Source of the DNA: Pedobacter changchengzhani
GTDB lineage: Bacteria; Bacteroidota; Bacteroidia; Sphingobacteriales; Sphingobacteriaceae
DNA: 64,000 nt
Direction of reading: 5' to 3'
Assembly: GCF_004354365.1 (NCBI RefSeq)
Contig: NZ_SJCY01000007.1
Span: 62,001 to 126,000, forward strand
Numbering within the stretch: the stretch's first letter is position 1; every line of letters starts with the position of its first letter. Positions 50,430 through 59,558 of the stretch are shown piece after piece. Made by a program: the position numbers and the translations under genes. The notes under the pieces were generated by a model. It did not search any database and was not told where the DNA came from. It worked only from the letters and a program-made list of their open reading frames with translations.

Positions 50430-51125
50430 ATGAATTTTGATTATAATACTACGCGTAGCCATTTAATTTTATCAGAATATGGCCGCAATGTTCAAAATAT
50501 GGTAAAGTATATTTGCGAATTACCAACCATAGAAGAACGTAATAAATATGCACAAGCAGTGATAGACCTTATGGGGTTTTTGCAACCACACTTAAGAGAT
50601 GTTGCTGATTTTAAGCATAAACTTTGGGACCATTTACACATCATTTCTGGTTATCAGATAGATGTTGACAGTCCGTACCCAAAACCTTTGATTGAGAATG
50701 CCTATGTTAAACCACAGCCTCTAGCCTATCCACAACAAAGAATAACGTATAAACATTACGGTAAAACGGTTGAAACGCTTATCGAAAAAGCCATGCTTGA
50801 AGAAAATCAAGAGCAGAAAAAGGCGATGGTGCAAAGCATTGCTAACTTCATGAAAATGTCGTACGTTACTTGGAATAAAGACAATGTAAGCGATGATACC
50901 ATTATTAAAGATTTAAAATATCTGTCTGGCGGTTTGCTATCTCTTGATGAAGGTGTAAATTTAGCTAAAGTTGAGTTTAGAGCACAAAATCCACGTCAAA
51001 ATAACAACAACAATCGCGGTAGAAGCAATACAAACAACAACAACGGAAAAAATCGCCAAAACAACAACAATAGCAACAGTAATAATCGTGGTAGAAGTAA
51101 TAACAACAATAAACCGAAATATTAA
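50430..51125 (+). CDS. DUF4290 protein with Asn-rich tail
   Basis: A 231-residue protein conserved across Bacteroidota next to murA. The folded part is helical (RSHLILSEYGRNVQNMVKYI, then DFKHKLWDHLHIISGYQIDV). The last 40 residues are a low-complexity Asn/Arg/Gly tail encoded by AAC/AAT runs (51000-51110), resembling an RNA-binding RG-type tail. I start at the ATG at 50430 (MNFDYNTTRSH), since the upstream ATG would add a hydrophobic leader not seen in the family. Function is unknown; linkage with murA suggests a link to cell-wall synthesis. Confidence 0.8.
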   Translation: MNFDYNTTRSHLILSEYGRNVQNMVKYICELPTIEERNKYAQAVIDLMGFLQPHLRDVADFKHKLWDHLHIISGYQIDVDSPYPKPLIENAYVKPQPLAYPQQRITYKHYGKTVETLIEKAMLEENQEQKKAMVQSIANFMKMSYVTWNKDNVSDDTIIKDLKYLSGGLLSLDEGVNLAKVEFRAQNPRQNNNNNRGRSNTNNNNGKNRQNNNNSNSNNRGRSNNNNKPKY

Positions 51126-51222
51126 AGGTTAAAGGTAAAAGGCATAAAGTTAAAACAGCAATACCCAATCTAATTACTCAATATGCCAAAGGCATCCCCT
51201 TTGGGATTAAATACTAACATAT

Positions 51223-52548
51223 ATGAATGCATTTGAAATAACAGGTGGCATAAAATTAAAAGGCGAAATAACCCCTCAGGGCGCAAAAAACGAAGCTTTG
51301 CAAATTTTATCGGCTGTTTTACTTACCGATCAAAAAATAACAATTAGCAATATTCCTGATATTAAGGATGTAAATAAGCTTATTGAATTGCTTGGCGATT
51401 TAGGTGTTATTGTAGAAAGAATAAATAAAGACACTTATTCTTTTGAAGCTAAAAACATAGATTTAACCTTTTTCGAATCTGATACTTTTAAAGCAAAAGG
51501 TGGTGGTTTACGTGGCTCGATTATGATTGTTGGGCCCTTGTTAGCGCGTTTCGGTAAAGCAGCAATACCAAAACCAGGTGGCGATAAAATTGGCCGTAGA
51601 AGATTAGATACGCACTTTATTGGGTTTGAGAAACTTGGTGCAAAGTTTGTTTATGACAGTAAAAAGGCATTTTTTAATGTAGATGCTACCGATTTGAAAG
51701 GTGCATATATTTTATTAGATGAAGCATCGGTTACGGGAACAGCAAATATTGTTATGGCTGCTGTTTTAGCCAAAGGGATTACTACAATTTACAACGCCGC
51801 TTGCGAACCTTATTTACAACAGCTTTGTAAGATGTTGAACCGTATGGGTGCAAAAATTTCTGGTATTGGCTCTAATTTATTAACGATAGAAGGCGTTAAA
51901 GTTTTAGGCGGTACAGCACATAGAATGTTGCCCGATATGATTGAAATTGGATCATTTATTGGCTTAGCTGCCATGACAGAATCTGAAATTACGATTAAAG
52001 ATGTTTGTTATGACGAACTTGGCGTAATTCCTGAAGTTTTTAAAAAACTGGGGATAAAATTAGAACGCCGAGGCGACGATATTTATATTCCTGCTCAAAA
52101 ACATTATGAAATTGATACTTTTATCGATGGATCAATTTTAACCATTTCTGATTCTCCATGGCCTGGCTTTACACCCGATTTGTTAAGTATTGTTTTAGTT
52201 GTGGCTACCCAAGCAAAAGGCAATTTGTTAATTCATCAAAAGATGTTTGAAAGCCGTTTGTTCTTTGTGGATAAACTAATTGATATGGGTGCACAAATTA
52301 TACTTTGCGATCCACATCGTGCAACTGTAAACGGAATTGATAAGAAATATAAGTTACGTGGAATTAGCATGACTTCGCCCGATATTAGAGCTGGCGTTTC
52401 ATTGTTAATTGCAGCGCTATCTGCCGAAGGCAAATCGACCATTTACAACATTGAGCAAATAGAACGTGGTTACCAAGATATTGATACACGTTTACGTGCT
52501 TTGGGTGCACAAATAAAACGCGTTAATGCAGATGGCCCAAGCCATTAA
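51223..52548 (+). CDS. murA: UDP-N-acetylglucosamine 1-carboxyvinyltransferase MurA
   Basis: A 441-residue enzyme that transfers enolpyruvate from PEP to UDP-GlcNAc, the first committed step of peptidoglycan synthesis in the cytoplasm. The family core is clear (ITPQGAKNEALQILSAVLL with the catalytic Lys-Asn, RGSIMIVGPLLARFG, DLLSIVLVVATQA). The active-site loop reads KPGGDKIGRRRLD, with Asp121 in place of the Cys (Cys115 in E. coli) that fosfomycin alkylates. Aspartate at this position is known in other bacteria to keep the enzyme active but fosfomycin-insensitive. DUF4290 lies 97 bases upstream. Confidence 0.97.
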   Translation: MNAFEITGGIKLKGEITPQGAKNEALQILSAVLLTDQKITISNIPDIKDVNKLIELLGDLGVIVERINKDTYSFEAKNIDLTFFESDTFKAKGGGLRGSIMIVGPLLARFGKAAIPKPGGDKIGRRRLDTHFIGFEKLGAKFVYDSKKAFFNVDATDLKGAYILLDEASVTGTANIVMAAVLAKGITTIYNAACEPYLQQLCKMLNRMGAKISGIGSNLLTIEGVKVLGGTAHRMLPDMIEIGSFIGLAAMTESEITIKDVCYDELGVIPEVFKKLGIKLERRGDDIYIPAQKHYEIDTFIDGSILTISDSPWPGFTPDLLSIVLVVATQAKGNLLIHQKMFESRLFFVDKLIDMGAQIILCDPHRATVNGIDKKYKLRGISMTSPDIRAGVSLLIAALSAEGKSTIYNIEQIERGYQDIDTRLRALGAQIKRVNADGPSH

Positions 52549-52581
52549 TTAAATTTAATAGCCTTTTTGCACAGCTAAATA

Positions 52582-52635
52582 GTTATGTAGCGCTTGTTGA
52601 AAATCTCTTAAGTATTTCGACAAGCGCTACATAAC
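52582..52635. terminator. Long perfect hairpin between convergent murA and GNAT genes
   Basis: GTTATGTAGCGCTTGT (52582-52597) and its exact complement (52620-52635) form a 16-bp stem that extends by about 6 more pairs with one G-T wobble. No long T tract follows. It may be a bidirectional transcription stop, an RNA-stabilising hairpin or a REP-like repeat. Confidence 0.6.
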
Positions 52636-52662
52636 AAATTTTGTAAAATAGCGCCGTAAAAG

Positions 52663-53085
52663 CTAAATTTTCTTAACCATTTTATAGTGTTGAATGCCAG
52701 CTTCTTCGAACTGCTCGCCCACTACATTAAAGCCAAATTTAGCATATAAGCTAACGGCATTTAATTGCGAGTTAAGGTAAATATAATGAGCATCTTCCGG
52801 TATATCAGATAAAGCCTCGGCGATTAATGCCCTACCAACGCCTTGACCGCGAAATTCTTTCAGCACAGCAAAACGCTCCATCTTGTAGCCATCTTCTGTT
52901 TTACGCCAACGGCACGCACCACAGGGTTTGCCAGAAATGGTTGCTAAAAAATGGACAGATTCATCTTCATGTTCCCATTCCAACTCGGGCGGACAGGCCT
53001 GCTCCTCTACAAAAACAACTTTACGAATAGCAAATACTTTCTCTAAATCTTCTGGATGATTTACTTTTTGGACCAATAAACTCAT
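52663..53085 (-). CDS. GNAT-family N-acetyltransferase
   Basis: A 140-residue acetyltransferase of the YjcF/ElaA-like group. N-terminal FAIRKVVFVEEQACPPELEW is characteristic of that group. The acetyl-CoA loop is LKEFRGQGVGRALI (R-G-Q-G-V-G-R), followed by YLNSQLNAVSLYAKFGFNVV. The acceptor substrate is unknown. The gene is monocistronic, convergent with murA and downstream in orientation from the aldolase gene, from which a strong hairpin separates it. Confidence 0.9.
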   Translation of the reverse strand: MSLLVQKVNHPEDLEKVFAIRKVVFVEEQACPPELEWEHEDESVHFLATISGKPCGACRWRKTEDGYKMERFAVLKEFRGQGVGRALIAEALSDIPEDAHYIYLNSQLNAVSLYAKFGFNVVGEQFEEAGIQHYKMVKKI

Positions 53086-53210
53086 TGTTTTATATTTTTC
53101 TAAGCAATATGATTAAACACTGTAGTTGTAAACGAATATTGGATTAATTTCTTGTAAAAACCAATCAAATAATGTTGTTAAATTATGCACCTAAATGTAA
53201 ATAATTAAAC

Positions 53211-53254
53211 AAACAAAAGCGCCATAAGTTTTTATACTCATGGCGCTTTTGTTT
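53211..53254 (-). terminator. Terminator of the aldolase gene
   Basis: Perfect 15-nt arms AAACAAAAGCGCCAT (53211-53225) and their complement (53240-53254) around a 14-nt loop. On the minus strand the right arm follows the aldolase stop by 89 bases and the stem ends in TTTTGTTTGTTTAATTAT. This is a good intrinsic terminator; symmetric A/T ends allow function in both directions. Confidence 0.85.
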
Positions 53255-53342
53255 AAAAAATTGCTAAATGCTATTTTGTATTATAAGTTGAAGTTATTAA
53301 ACAACATTTCAACTTTGTAACTTTCCAACATTTTCAACCTTG

Positions 53343-54422
53343 TTATAACTTATCATTTGCATTTATACAATTCAAATCTTCAAAAGCAACTGTTAAACGT
53401 TTAACAAAAGTTTCTTCCGCTTTGCGTAACCAAACACGTGGGTCGTAATACTTTTTATTCGGTTTATCATCGCCATCAGGATTACCAATCTGACCTTGAA
53501 GATAAGCTTCATTCTTTTTATAATATTCTAAAATACCTTCCCAAAATGCCCATTGCATATCGGTATCAATATTCATTTTAATTGCGCCATAAGAAATTGC
53601 TTCTCTAATTTCTTCTTGAGAGGAACCAGAACCACCGTGAAACACAAAGTTAATTGGCTTCTCTGCGGTTAAGTTAAATTTCTCCTTAATAAAATCTTGA
53701 GAATTTTTCAAAATTACAGGCTGAAGTTTAACGTTTCCAGGCTTGTAAACACCGTGTACATTTCCAAAAGCCGCCGCAACAGTAAAACGTGGCGAAACTT
53801 TGCTCAATTCTTCGTAAGCATACGCCACTTCACTTGGTTGAGTATATAATTTTGAACTGTCAACATCGCTATTATCTACACCATCTTCTTCTCCACCGGT
53901 AACGCCCAATTCAATTTCGATGGTCATATTCATTTTAGCCATACGTGCTAAATATTTAGCAGATATTTCCATGTTCTCTTCAATCGGTTCTTCCGATAAA
54001 TCCAACATGTGCGATGAAAACAAAGGTTTTCCTGTTTCTGCGAAGAATTTCTCTCCGTGATCCAAAAGTCCATCAATCCAAGGTAATAACTTTTTAGCCG
54101 CATGGTCGGTATGTAAAACCACAGCAACACCGTAATGCTCTGCCAATAAGTGTACATGCTTGGCAGCAGATACAGCACCTAAAATACATGCTTGCAACTT
54201 CTCGTTATCCAATGATTTGCCAGCGTAAAACTGCGCACCACCATTTGATAATTGAATCATAACAGGCGAATTTACAGCCTTAGCAGTTTCTAAAACAGCA
54301 TTAACTGTATTTGTACCAGTAATGTTTACTGCAGGTAGTGCAAACTGGTGCTTTTTAGCCTGCTCAAATAATTCTTGAACGGCATCTCCGTAAATTACGC
54401 CTTTATAGCCTTTTAAACTCAT
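53343..54422 (-). CDS. fbaA: Class II fructose-bisphosphate aldolase
   Basis: A 359-residue zinc-dependent aldolase of glycolysis and gluconeogenesis, cleaving fructose-1,6-bisphosphate to DHAP and glyceraldehyde-3-phosphate. Metal and substrate motifs are VAVVLHTDHAAKKLLPWIDG, SSHMLDLSEEPIEEN, IEIELGVTGGEEDGVDN, AAAFGNVHGVYKPGN and NFVFHGGSGSS. Length and insertion pattern match the class IIA (E. coli FbaA-like) group. It is monocistronic with a strong terminator. Confidence 0.97.
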   Translation of the reverse strand: MSLKGYKGVIYGDAVQELFEQAKKHQFALPAVNITGTNTVNAVLETAKAVNSPVMIQLSNGGAQFYAGKSLDNEKLQACILGAVSAAKHVHLLAEHYGVAVVLHTDHAAKKLLPWIDGLLDHGEKFFAETGKPLFSSHMLDLSEEPIEENMEISAKYLARMAKMNMTIEIELGVTGGEEDGVDNSDVDSSKLYTQPSEVAYAYEELSKVSPRFTVAAAFGNVHGVYKPGNVKLQPVILKNSQDFIKEKFNLTAEKPINFVFHGGSGSSQEEIREAISYGAIKMNIDTDMQWAFWEGILEYYKKNEAYLQGQIGNPDGDDKPNKKYYDPRVWLRKAEETFVKRLTVAFEDLNCINANDKL

Positions 54423-54738
54423 TTCTTGTAAATTTTATTTAGTCCGAAGTTATAAAAAAAAAATAACATTTTTATCATTTTAAATTATACATTTATTTGC
54501 TTATCAAGTAAATGAAGGCAATTTTAGTACGAAAAACCCCCTTAGTTAGTGTAAAAAACACACACTAGTTAAAATGATCAAATCTCAAAAATCAATTTAA
54601 TTAACAAATTGCGTTATTAATTTAATTCTGATTTCTTTTAAACCTAGGCTATTTTGATATTTAAAATTTGATGATTGGTTATTCATAAATTTGATTATAT
54701 TTTTCGTTTCTTTGCAATCCGATTCTTTAAAAAATAAT

Positions 54739-55584
54739 ATGGCTTGGTTTAAAAGAGAAAATAAAGGTATCATTACCACAACCGAAGAGAAAAAAGAGGC
54801 ACCTGATGGGTTGTGGAACAAATGTCCAAATTGTAAAAAACCATTACATCAGGCAGAACTTCAGGAAAACAAATACGTTTGCCATTACTGCAACTTTCAT
54901 CTTCGTGTTGGTTCTAAAGAATATTTCGAAGTTTTATTCGACAATAACGAGTTTACCGAACTGTTTGCCAATTTAACTTCAGGCGATCCACTTAACTTTA
55001 ACGACAATAAACCATACACGCAAAGAATTATCGAAAGTCAAGCTAAAACTGGCTTAAAAGATGCAATTCGCGCTGGTGTGGGTAAAATTGAAGGGCAAGA
55101 TTTAGTAATCGCTTGTATGGATTTTGCTTTTATCGGCGGTTCTATGGGCTCGGTAGTTGGCGAAAAAATTGCGCGTTCTATCGATTATTCTATCAAACAT
55201 AAAATTCCATTCTTGATGATTTCCAAATCAGGTGGCGCAAGAATGATGGAAGCGGCATTTTCTTTAATGCAAATGGCAAAAACATCCGCAAAGCTCGCTT
55301 TGTTAAGTCAAGCTAAAATTCCTTACATATCGTTATTAACAGATCCTACAACTGGTGGTGTAACGGCTTCGTATGCCATGCTCGGCGATATCAATATTGC
55401 TGAACCAGAAGCTTTAATCGGCTTTGCCGGACCAAGAGTAATTAAAGAAACCATCAAAAAAGATTTACCCAAGGGATTCCAAACTTCTGAATTTGTTTTA
55501 GAGCACGGTTTTCTCGACTTTATTGTTGACAGAAGAGCAATGAAAGCTAAACTTGGATCTTTTTTAAAAATGATGAATAACTAA
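54739..55584 (+). CDS. accD: Acetyl-CoA carboxylase carboxyltransferase subunit beta
   Basis: A 281-residue subunit of the carboxyltransferase that makes malonyl-CoA for fatty acid synthesis. The N-terminal zinc ribbon is [11 protein letters not shown] and VCHYCNFHL; the crotonase-like body has [20 protein letters not shown] and [21 protein letters not shown] choose the ATG at 54739 ([11 protein letters not shown]), the usual AccD start, over an upstream ATG at 54691 that would add a poorly coding leader. accA is not in this window. Confidence 0.96.
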   Translation: MAWFKRENKGIITTTEEKKEAPDGLWNKCPNCKKPLHQAELQENKYVCHYCNFHLRVGSKEYFEVLFDNNEFTELFANLTSGDPLNFNDNKPYTQRIIESQAKTGLKDAIRAGVGKIEGQDLVIACMDFAFIGGSMGSVVGEKIARSIDYSIKHKIPFLMISKSGGARMMEAAFSLMQMAKTSAKLALLSQAKIPYISLLTDPTTGGVTASYAMLGDINIAEPEALIGFAGPRVIKETIKKDLPKGFQTSEFVLEHGFLDFIVDRRAMKAKLGSFLKMMNN

Positions 55585-55631
55585 AGTGTTTTTTTGTTCA
55601 AAAAAATAATTAATACTTACAATAATCTACA

Positions 55632-55700
55632 AAGCAGTGCTTTTGGCCAAAGCTTGGAATAGCAATCGTTAATTTTAGCCATCTTTCAAAAGCACTGCTT
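55632..55700. repeat. 14-bp inverted repeat after accD
   Basis: AAGCAGTGCTTTTG (55632-55645) and CAAAAGCACTGCTT (55687-55700) are exact complements 41 bases apart. They lie about 50 bases after the accD stop. They may form a hairpin in the accD mRNA tail or be a REP-type element. There is no U tract. Confidence 0.55.
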
Positions 55701-55962
55701 GCTCTTCAGCCGTTTATTCGAAATCCCAATTTTAACGGTGCACATTACCAGCAACGCTCTCAAAATACCACCTAAATAACTGATATAAAGCAATTTGCTT
55801 CTATTTCGCGCCAAAAAACCGAAGTTGCTTTAAAATTTCCCTTATTGCTAAGTGGTTGTATTTCTCACAAAAACGCATTACAAATATTGCAACATTTCTA
55901 ATACCCTGCGTTTTACAAAAGCTTATTTCTTAATTTGCAAAATCAATGCTAACTTAAATCTT

Positions 55963-57510
55963 ATGAATAAACGTATTCCATTTGCAACGTTGTTGCTTTT
56001 TACAACCTCCATGTTATTTGCGCAAAGCGATAAAATAACCGGTAGCATTGTTAAAGAAGCAAATCAAAACTCACAATTAGAAAATTTGGCTCATGAACTT
56101 TTGGATGTTGTTGGGCCGCGTTTAGTTGGTTCACCACAAATGAAGCAAGCAAATGATTGGGCAGTAAGAAAATATGCAGATTGGGGTATTGTTGCAAAAA
56201 ATGAGAAATGGGGCGAATGGGCAGGTTGGGAAAGAGGTATTACCCACATTGATTTAACCAGCCCAAGACTGCGCACTTTAGAAGGAACACAACTTGCGTG
56301 GAGCCCTTCAACCAATGGCAAAACGATAAATGCCGAGGCTATTATCTTACCAGAAATAACTGACTCTATAGCCTTTAGCAAATGGTTGCCAAGTGTAAAA
56401 GGGAAAATCGTTTTAATATCGATGAATCAACTTTCTGGCCGACCAGAGAAAAATTGGGAGGAATATGCGACCAAAGATTTGTTTAATAAATATAAAACAG
56501 AAAAAGAACAATTTCATAAATCATGGTCAATTGCAATGAGAAAAAGTGGTTTTAACGGAAAAACTTTGTCTATTGCTTTAGAAAACGCTGGTGCATCTGC
56601 CATCATCATCAACAATTGGTCGGAAGGCTTTGGCGTAGATAAAATTTTTGGTGCAAATACAACGAAAGTACCAACCCTAAATTTATCGTTAGAAGATTAT
56701 GGCTTGGTTTACAGGTTAGCGTTAAACGGCAATAAACCGATGTTAAAAATCCAATCTGAATCTAAAAAACTTGGAATGGTGCCAACTTTTAATACCATTG
56801 CCGAAATAAAAGGAAAGGAAAAGCCGAATGAGTACGTTATGTTATCGGCGCATTTCGATTCGTGGGATGGCTCGAGTGGCGCAACGGATAACGGTTCGGG
56901 AACTATTATGATGATGGAAGCTATGCGTATTTTGAAGAAATTTTATCCAAATCCAAAAAGAACCATTTTAGTTGGCCATTGGGGAAGTGAGGAACAGGGT
57001 TTAAATGGTTCGGGTGCTTTTGTAGCAGATCATCCAGAAGTTGTGAAAAACTTGCAAGCGCTTTTCAATCAAGATAATGGTACAGGAAGAGTAAACAACA
57101 TCAACGGTCAGGGTTTTGCAAAGTCTAAAGATTATATCACACGTTGGCTTTCTGCTGTTCCCGATACGATTAAAAATCAAATTACCACAACTTTTCCAGG
57201 AGCACCAAGTTCGGGCGGTTCTGATTTTGCTTCCTTTGTAGCTGCAGGTGCTTTAGGTTACTCATTAAGCTCAACAAGTTGGGATTACGGGGTTTACACG
57301 TGGCATACCAACCGCGATAGTTATGATAAACTTGTTTTTGATGAGATTAGAAGTAATGTTATTTTAGCCGCAATTATGGTTTATATGGCGTGCGAAGATC
57401 CAGAAAGAACATCAAACGAAAAATCAATCGATTTACCTATAAACGAGGAAACAGGAAAGCCGATGGCATGGCCAGAACAAAGAAAGGTTATTAGAAAGGG
57501 TGGGATTTAA
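55963..57510 (+). CDS. M28-family zinc metallopeptidase, secreted
   Basis: A 515-residue peptidase with a signal peptide (to MLFAQSDK). The N-terminal part carries a PA-like insert (VKGKIVLISMNQLSG, SAIIINNWSEGFGVDK). The catalytic M28 domain shows zinc ligands in SAHFDSWDGS, ATDNGSGTIMM, GSEEQGLNGSG and VYTWHTNRDSYD, with PSSGGSDFASFV between. Such enzymes are aminopeptidases or carboxypeptidases acting in the periplasm or outside. The ATG at 55963 (MNKRIPFATLL) begins a clean signal peptide; the upstream ATG at 55852 does not. Confidence 0.92.
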   Translation: MNKRIPFATLLLFTTSMLFAQSDKITGSIVKEANQNSQLENLAHELLDVVGPRLVGSPQMKQANDWAVRKYADWGIVAKNEKWGEWAGWERGITHIDLTSPRLRTLEGTQLAWSPSTNGKTINAEAIILPEITDSIAFSKWLPSVKGKIVLISMNQLSGRPEKNWEEYATKDLFNKYKTEKEQFHKSWSIAMRKSGFNGKTLSIALENAGASAIIINNWSEGFGVDKIFGANTTKVPTLNLSLEDYGLVYRLALNGNKPMLKIQSESKKLGMVPTFNTIAEIKGKEKPNEYVMLSAHFDSWDGSSGATDNGSGTIMMMEAMRILKKFYPNPKRTILVGHWGSEEQGLNGSGAFVADHPEVVKNLQALFNQDNGTGRVNNINGQGFAKSKDYITRWLSAVPDTIKNQITTTFPGAPSSGGSDFASFVAAGALGYSLSSTSWDYGVYTWHTNRDSYDKLVFDEIRSNVILAAIMVYMACEDPERTSNEKSIDLPINEETGKPMAWPEQRKVIRKGGI

Positions 57511-57526
57511 GGTTTTTAATCGTCAT

Positions 57527-57767
57527 AAAAAAGGGGCCTGTCTCAAAAAAATAAGTTAAGAAATTGTAAAAGAATTAAATTTGGCGCTATCGTCATGCTC
57601 AACTCGTTCCGATAGCTATCGGAAGGGCATCTTAATGCTTTAGAAAGGAGTAGTTTCGTAGCCTTTCTAAAGCATTAAGATTCCCGCCTGCGCGGGAATG
57701 ACGGCCTTTGAGGACTTAACTCTTACTACAAAATTCCACAATTAATTTTGAGACATGCCCCTTTTTT
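57527..57767. mobile_element. MITE-like/REP-like composite element
   Basis: Outer inverted ends AAAAAGGGGCCTGTCTCAAA (57527 onward) and TTTTGAGACATGCCCCTTTT (to about 57767) match as inverted repeats with one mismatch and bound about 240 bp without an ORF. Inside are a perfect palindrome TTCCGATAGCTATCGGAA (57607-57624), a perfect 20-nt inverted repeat ATCTTAATGCTTTAGAAAGG (57629-57648 with complement 57662-57681) and the stem TTCCCGC-CTGC-GCGGGAA, a known kind of dispersed repeat. No transposase or target-site duplication is obvious. Confidence 0.6.
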
Positions 57768-57786
57768 ATGCAAAATTCAGTAAAAA

Positions 57787-58686
57787 CTACAAGCCTTTTA
57801 ACTCCTCGTAAGCAGCAATCAAACTCCGCTGAATCCCTTCGCCCTGCCATTCTGATGCATTAGGTATCGTTGTAGCGTTTAAAATTTCTGCCTTAGTTTT
57901 ACCAGCTTTAATTTCACCACCTACAAAAGCCAGCAAACTTTGTAAATAATTTTGAAATGCCCTAATGTCTTCTTTTGTACCGGTAATTTTTTCAGGATCT
58001 AAACTATGACCCCAAATAAACAGGGTATCCTTATCAAATTGGCTCATTATTTTGTCTAAAACCAAAATCCAGTTGCCAATATGAGCGCCATTTTCTCTGT
58101 CGATATACGGAAATCTCCTATTAAATACTAAATCGCCAACATGCACAATATTTGCATTTTCGAAATGGTAAACCGCATCACCATTGGTATGGCCTGATCC
58201 GTAATAATAGCCCTTAATGTGCTCCTCTCCTACTTTGGCATTCCAGCTTTTGCCAAAAGTACTGTTTGGCAACAATTGTTGATCCAGGTTATTTGCTTTA
58301 ATTGCAGCGTTAGTTTGATTAATAAGCGAGTTTTTATGCGCAATAATAGTATCGGTTAAACCTTTAAACGAGATATTTCCTGCGGTATGATCGCCATGAT
58401 GGTGCGTGTTGATCAAATATTTGAAAGGTTTATCACCAAGTTTTTTCAATTCTGCAATTACGTGTGGTGCAGTTGTAGGAAACTGCGCATCCACAACTAC
58501 AAAACCATTAGATGAATTTAACCAACCAATGGTTCCACCTTGTTCTACAAAAACACCAACGCCATTACGAAGTGGCTTAAAGTTATAAGTACTTAACAAG
58601 TTTTTCTGAGCAAAAACATCGGTTTTATAAATCGACAGCAACGCCATCGCTAAGGCAGAATTTTTAATAAAATTTCTTCTTTCCAT
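57787..58686 (-). CDS. MBL-fold metallo-hydrolase with Tat-type signal
   Basis: A 299-residue metallo-beta-lactamase-fold enzyme. The N-terminus MERRNFIKNSALAMALLSIY carries a twin-arginine signal (RRNFIK) followed by a hydrophobic stretch, implying export as a folded protein. The zinc motif is INTHHHGDHTAGN, with further ligands in YYGSGHTNGDAVYHF (His and Asp) and FIWGHSLDP. The subfamily resembles the periplasmic MBL hydrolases of unknown substrate; hydrolysis of beta-lactams is possible but not indicated. It is monocistronic, downstream of the MITE-like element. Confidence 0.87.
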   Translation of the reverse strand: MERRNFIKNSALAMALLSIYKTDVFAQKNLLSTYNFKPLRNGVGVFVEQGGTIGWLNSSNGFVVVDAQFPTTAPHVIAELKKLGDKPFKYLINTHHHGDHTAGNISFKGLTDTIIAHKNSLINQTNAAIKANNLDQQLLPNSTFGKSWNAKVGEEHIKGYYYGSGHTNGDAVYHFENANIVHVGDLVFNRRFPYIDRENGAHIGNWILVLDKIMSQFDKDTLFIWGHSLDPEKITGTKEDIRAFQNYLQSLLAFVGGEIKAGKTKAEILNATTIPNASEWQGEGIQRSLIAAYEELKGL

Positions 58687-58775
58687 ATTTAATTTAACGT
58701 AAAAACCACAGCGGGTGCCGTGGTTTAAATTTAACTATTAAAATTTAAGTTTTTGTAAAAAATTAACGTACAAAA

Positions 58776-58979
58776 TTAAATTCCCGCTCCTGGGGTAGTT
58801 CCTGGTTCGTGGCCTGGCCCGAAGGAGTTATTTTTCCGCTCGGTATTTTTAGAGAATAAATTTGTTGTAATTTTTGATGATTTATTCTCATCCAAGGTTC
58901 TGTTTCCTTTTACATCTTCTACATTTTCATCAAGCAAGTCGTTCTTAACAACTTTACCTTCTTCTTTATTTGTTTCCAT
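58776..58979 (-). CDS. Small hydrophilic hypothetical protein
   Basis: A 67-residue protein, charged and rich in Asn, Lys and Glu (METNKEEGKVVKNDLLDENV) with a Gly/Pro tail (GPGHEPGTTPGAGI). No membrane segment, cysteine or recognised domain is visible. It is probably disordered. It has an ATG start, is in the same strand as the MBL gene 89 bases away, and is not overlapped by a better ORF. Function unknown. Confidence 0.5.
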   Translation of the reverse strand: METNKEEGKVVKNDLLDENVEDVKGNRTLDENKSSKITTNLFSKNTERKNNSFGPGHEPGTTPGAGI

Positions 58980-59117
58980 AATATTTTAACTTTGATGTAC
59001 TTATGGAACAAGTGATGCAATATTTTGTTTCAGATAGTTATATAAGGAGTAGGTTTTGATGGAACTTATCTCAAACCGTAACACGTCTTTAATAAAAAGG
59101 GATACGAATTTTACTTC

Positions 59118-59558
59118 CTAATAAAGCTCTTTTAGTAGCTTCACTACAGTTTTATCTGTTTTAAACGTAATTTCGTCAATATCCAGCAAGGCGATATTCA
59201 CCCATCGAAATGCTTGAAGAATTTCTCCTTCACCATCAAAATCGAAAATTTTACTTTTAAAGTTTAATTTCAGTGGCGCAATTTCTTTTACGAGATAGTA
59301 AATACTAATCAGTTGGCTTTCATTAAATGATGACTTTTCGTAGAAATCTGTGGTGTAAAAGTGAGAAATTACTTCAATTTCGGCATTACATTCTTCCATA
59401 AACTCACGCTTTAATCCGTCAATCAATCCTTCTCCAAACTCTAAGCCTCCACCTGGAAACTTGCTAAATTTTACGCCATATTCTTGTTCATCACTAACTA
59501 AAATCTCGTGCTTTTCGTTAATTAACAATCCGTAAACCCTAACGTTAAAATAAGTCAT
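59118..59558 (-). CDS. Nudix hydrolase
   Basis: A 146-residue Nudix protein. The Nudix box GGGLEFGEGLIDGLKREF then MEEC fits G-x5-E-x7-R-E-U-x-E-E-x-G-U with Cys-Asn replacing the final Gly region. Nudix enzymes hydrolyse nucleoside diphosphate derivatives; the substrate is unknown. The start at the ATG 59558 (MTYFNVRVYG) is preferred to the TTG at 59564. It overlaps the 3' end of the CDF gene by 14 bases, so the two are coupled. Confidence 0.9.
   Translation of the reverse strand: MTYFNVRVYGLLINEKHEILVSDEQEYGVKFSKFPGGGLEFGEGLIDGLKREFMEECNAEIEVISHFYTTDFYEKSSFNESQLISIYYLVKEIAPLKLNFKSKIFDFDGEGEILQAFRWVNIALLDIDEITFKTDKTVVKLLKELY

Noticed and set aside
57787-58686. True beta-lactamase
   Set aside because: The HxHxDH zinc site is shared by the whole MBL superfamily and nothing specific to beta-lactamases was seen.
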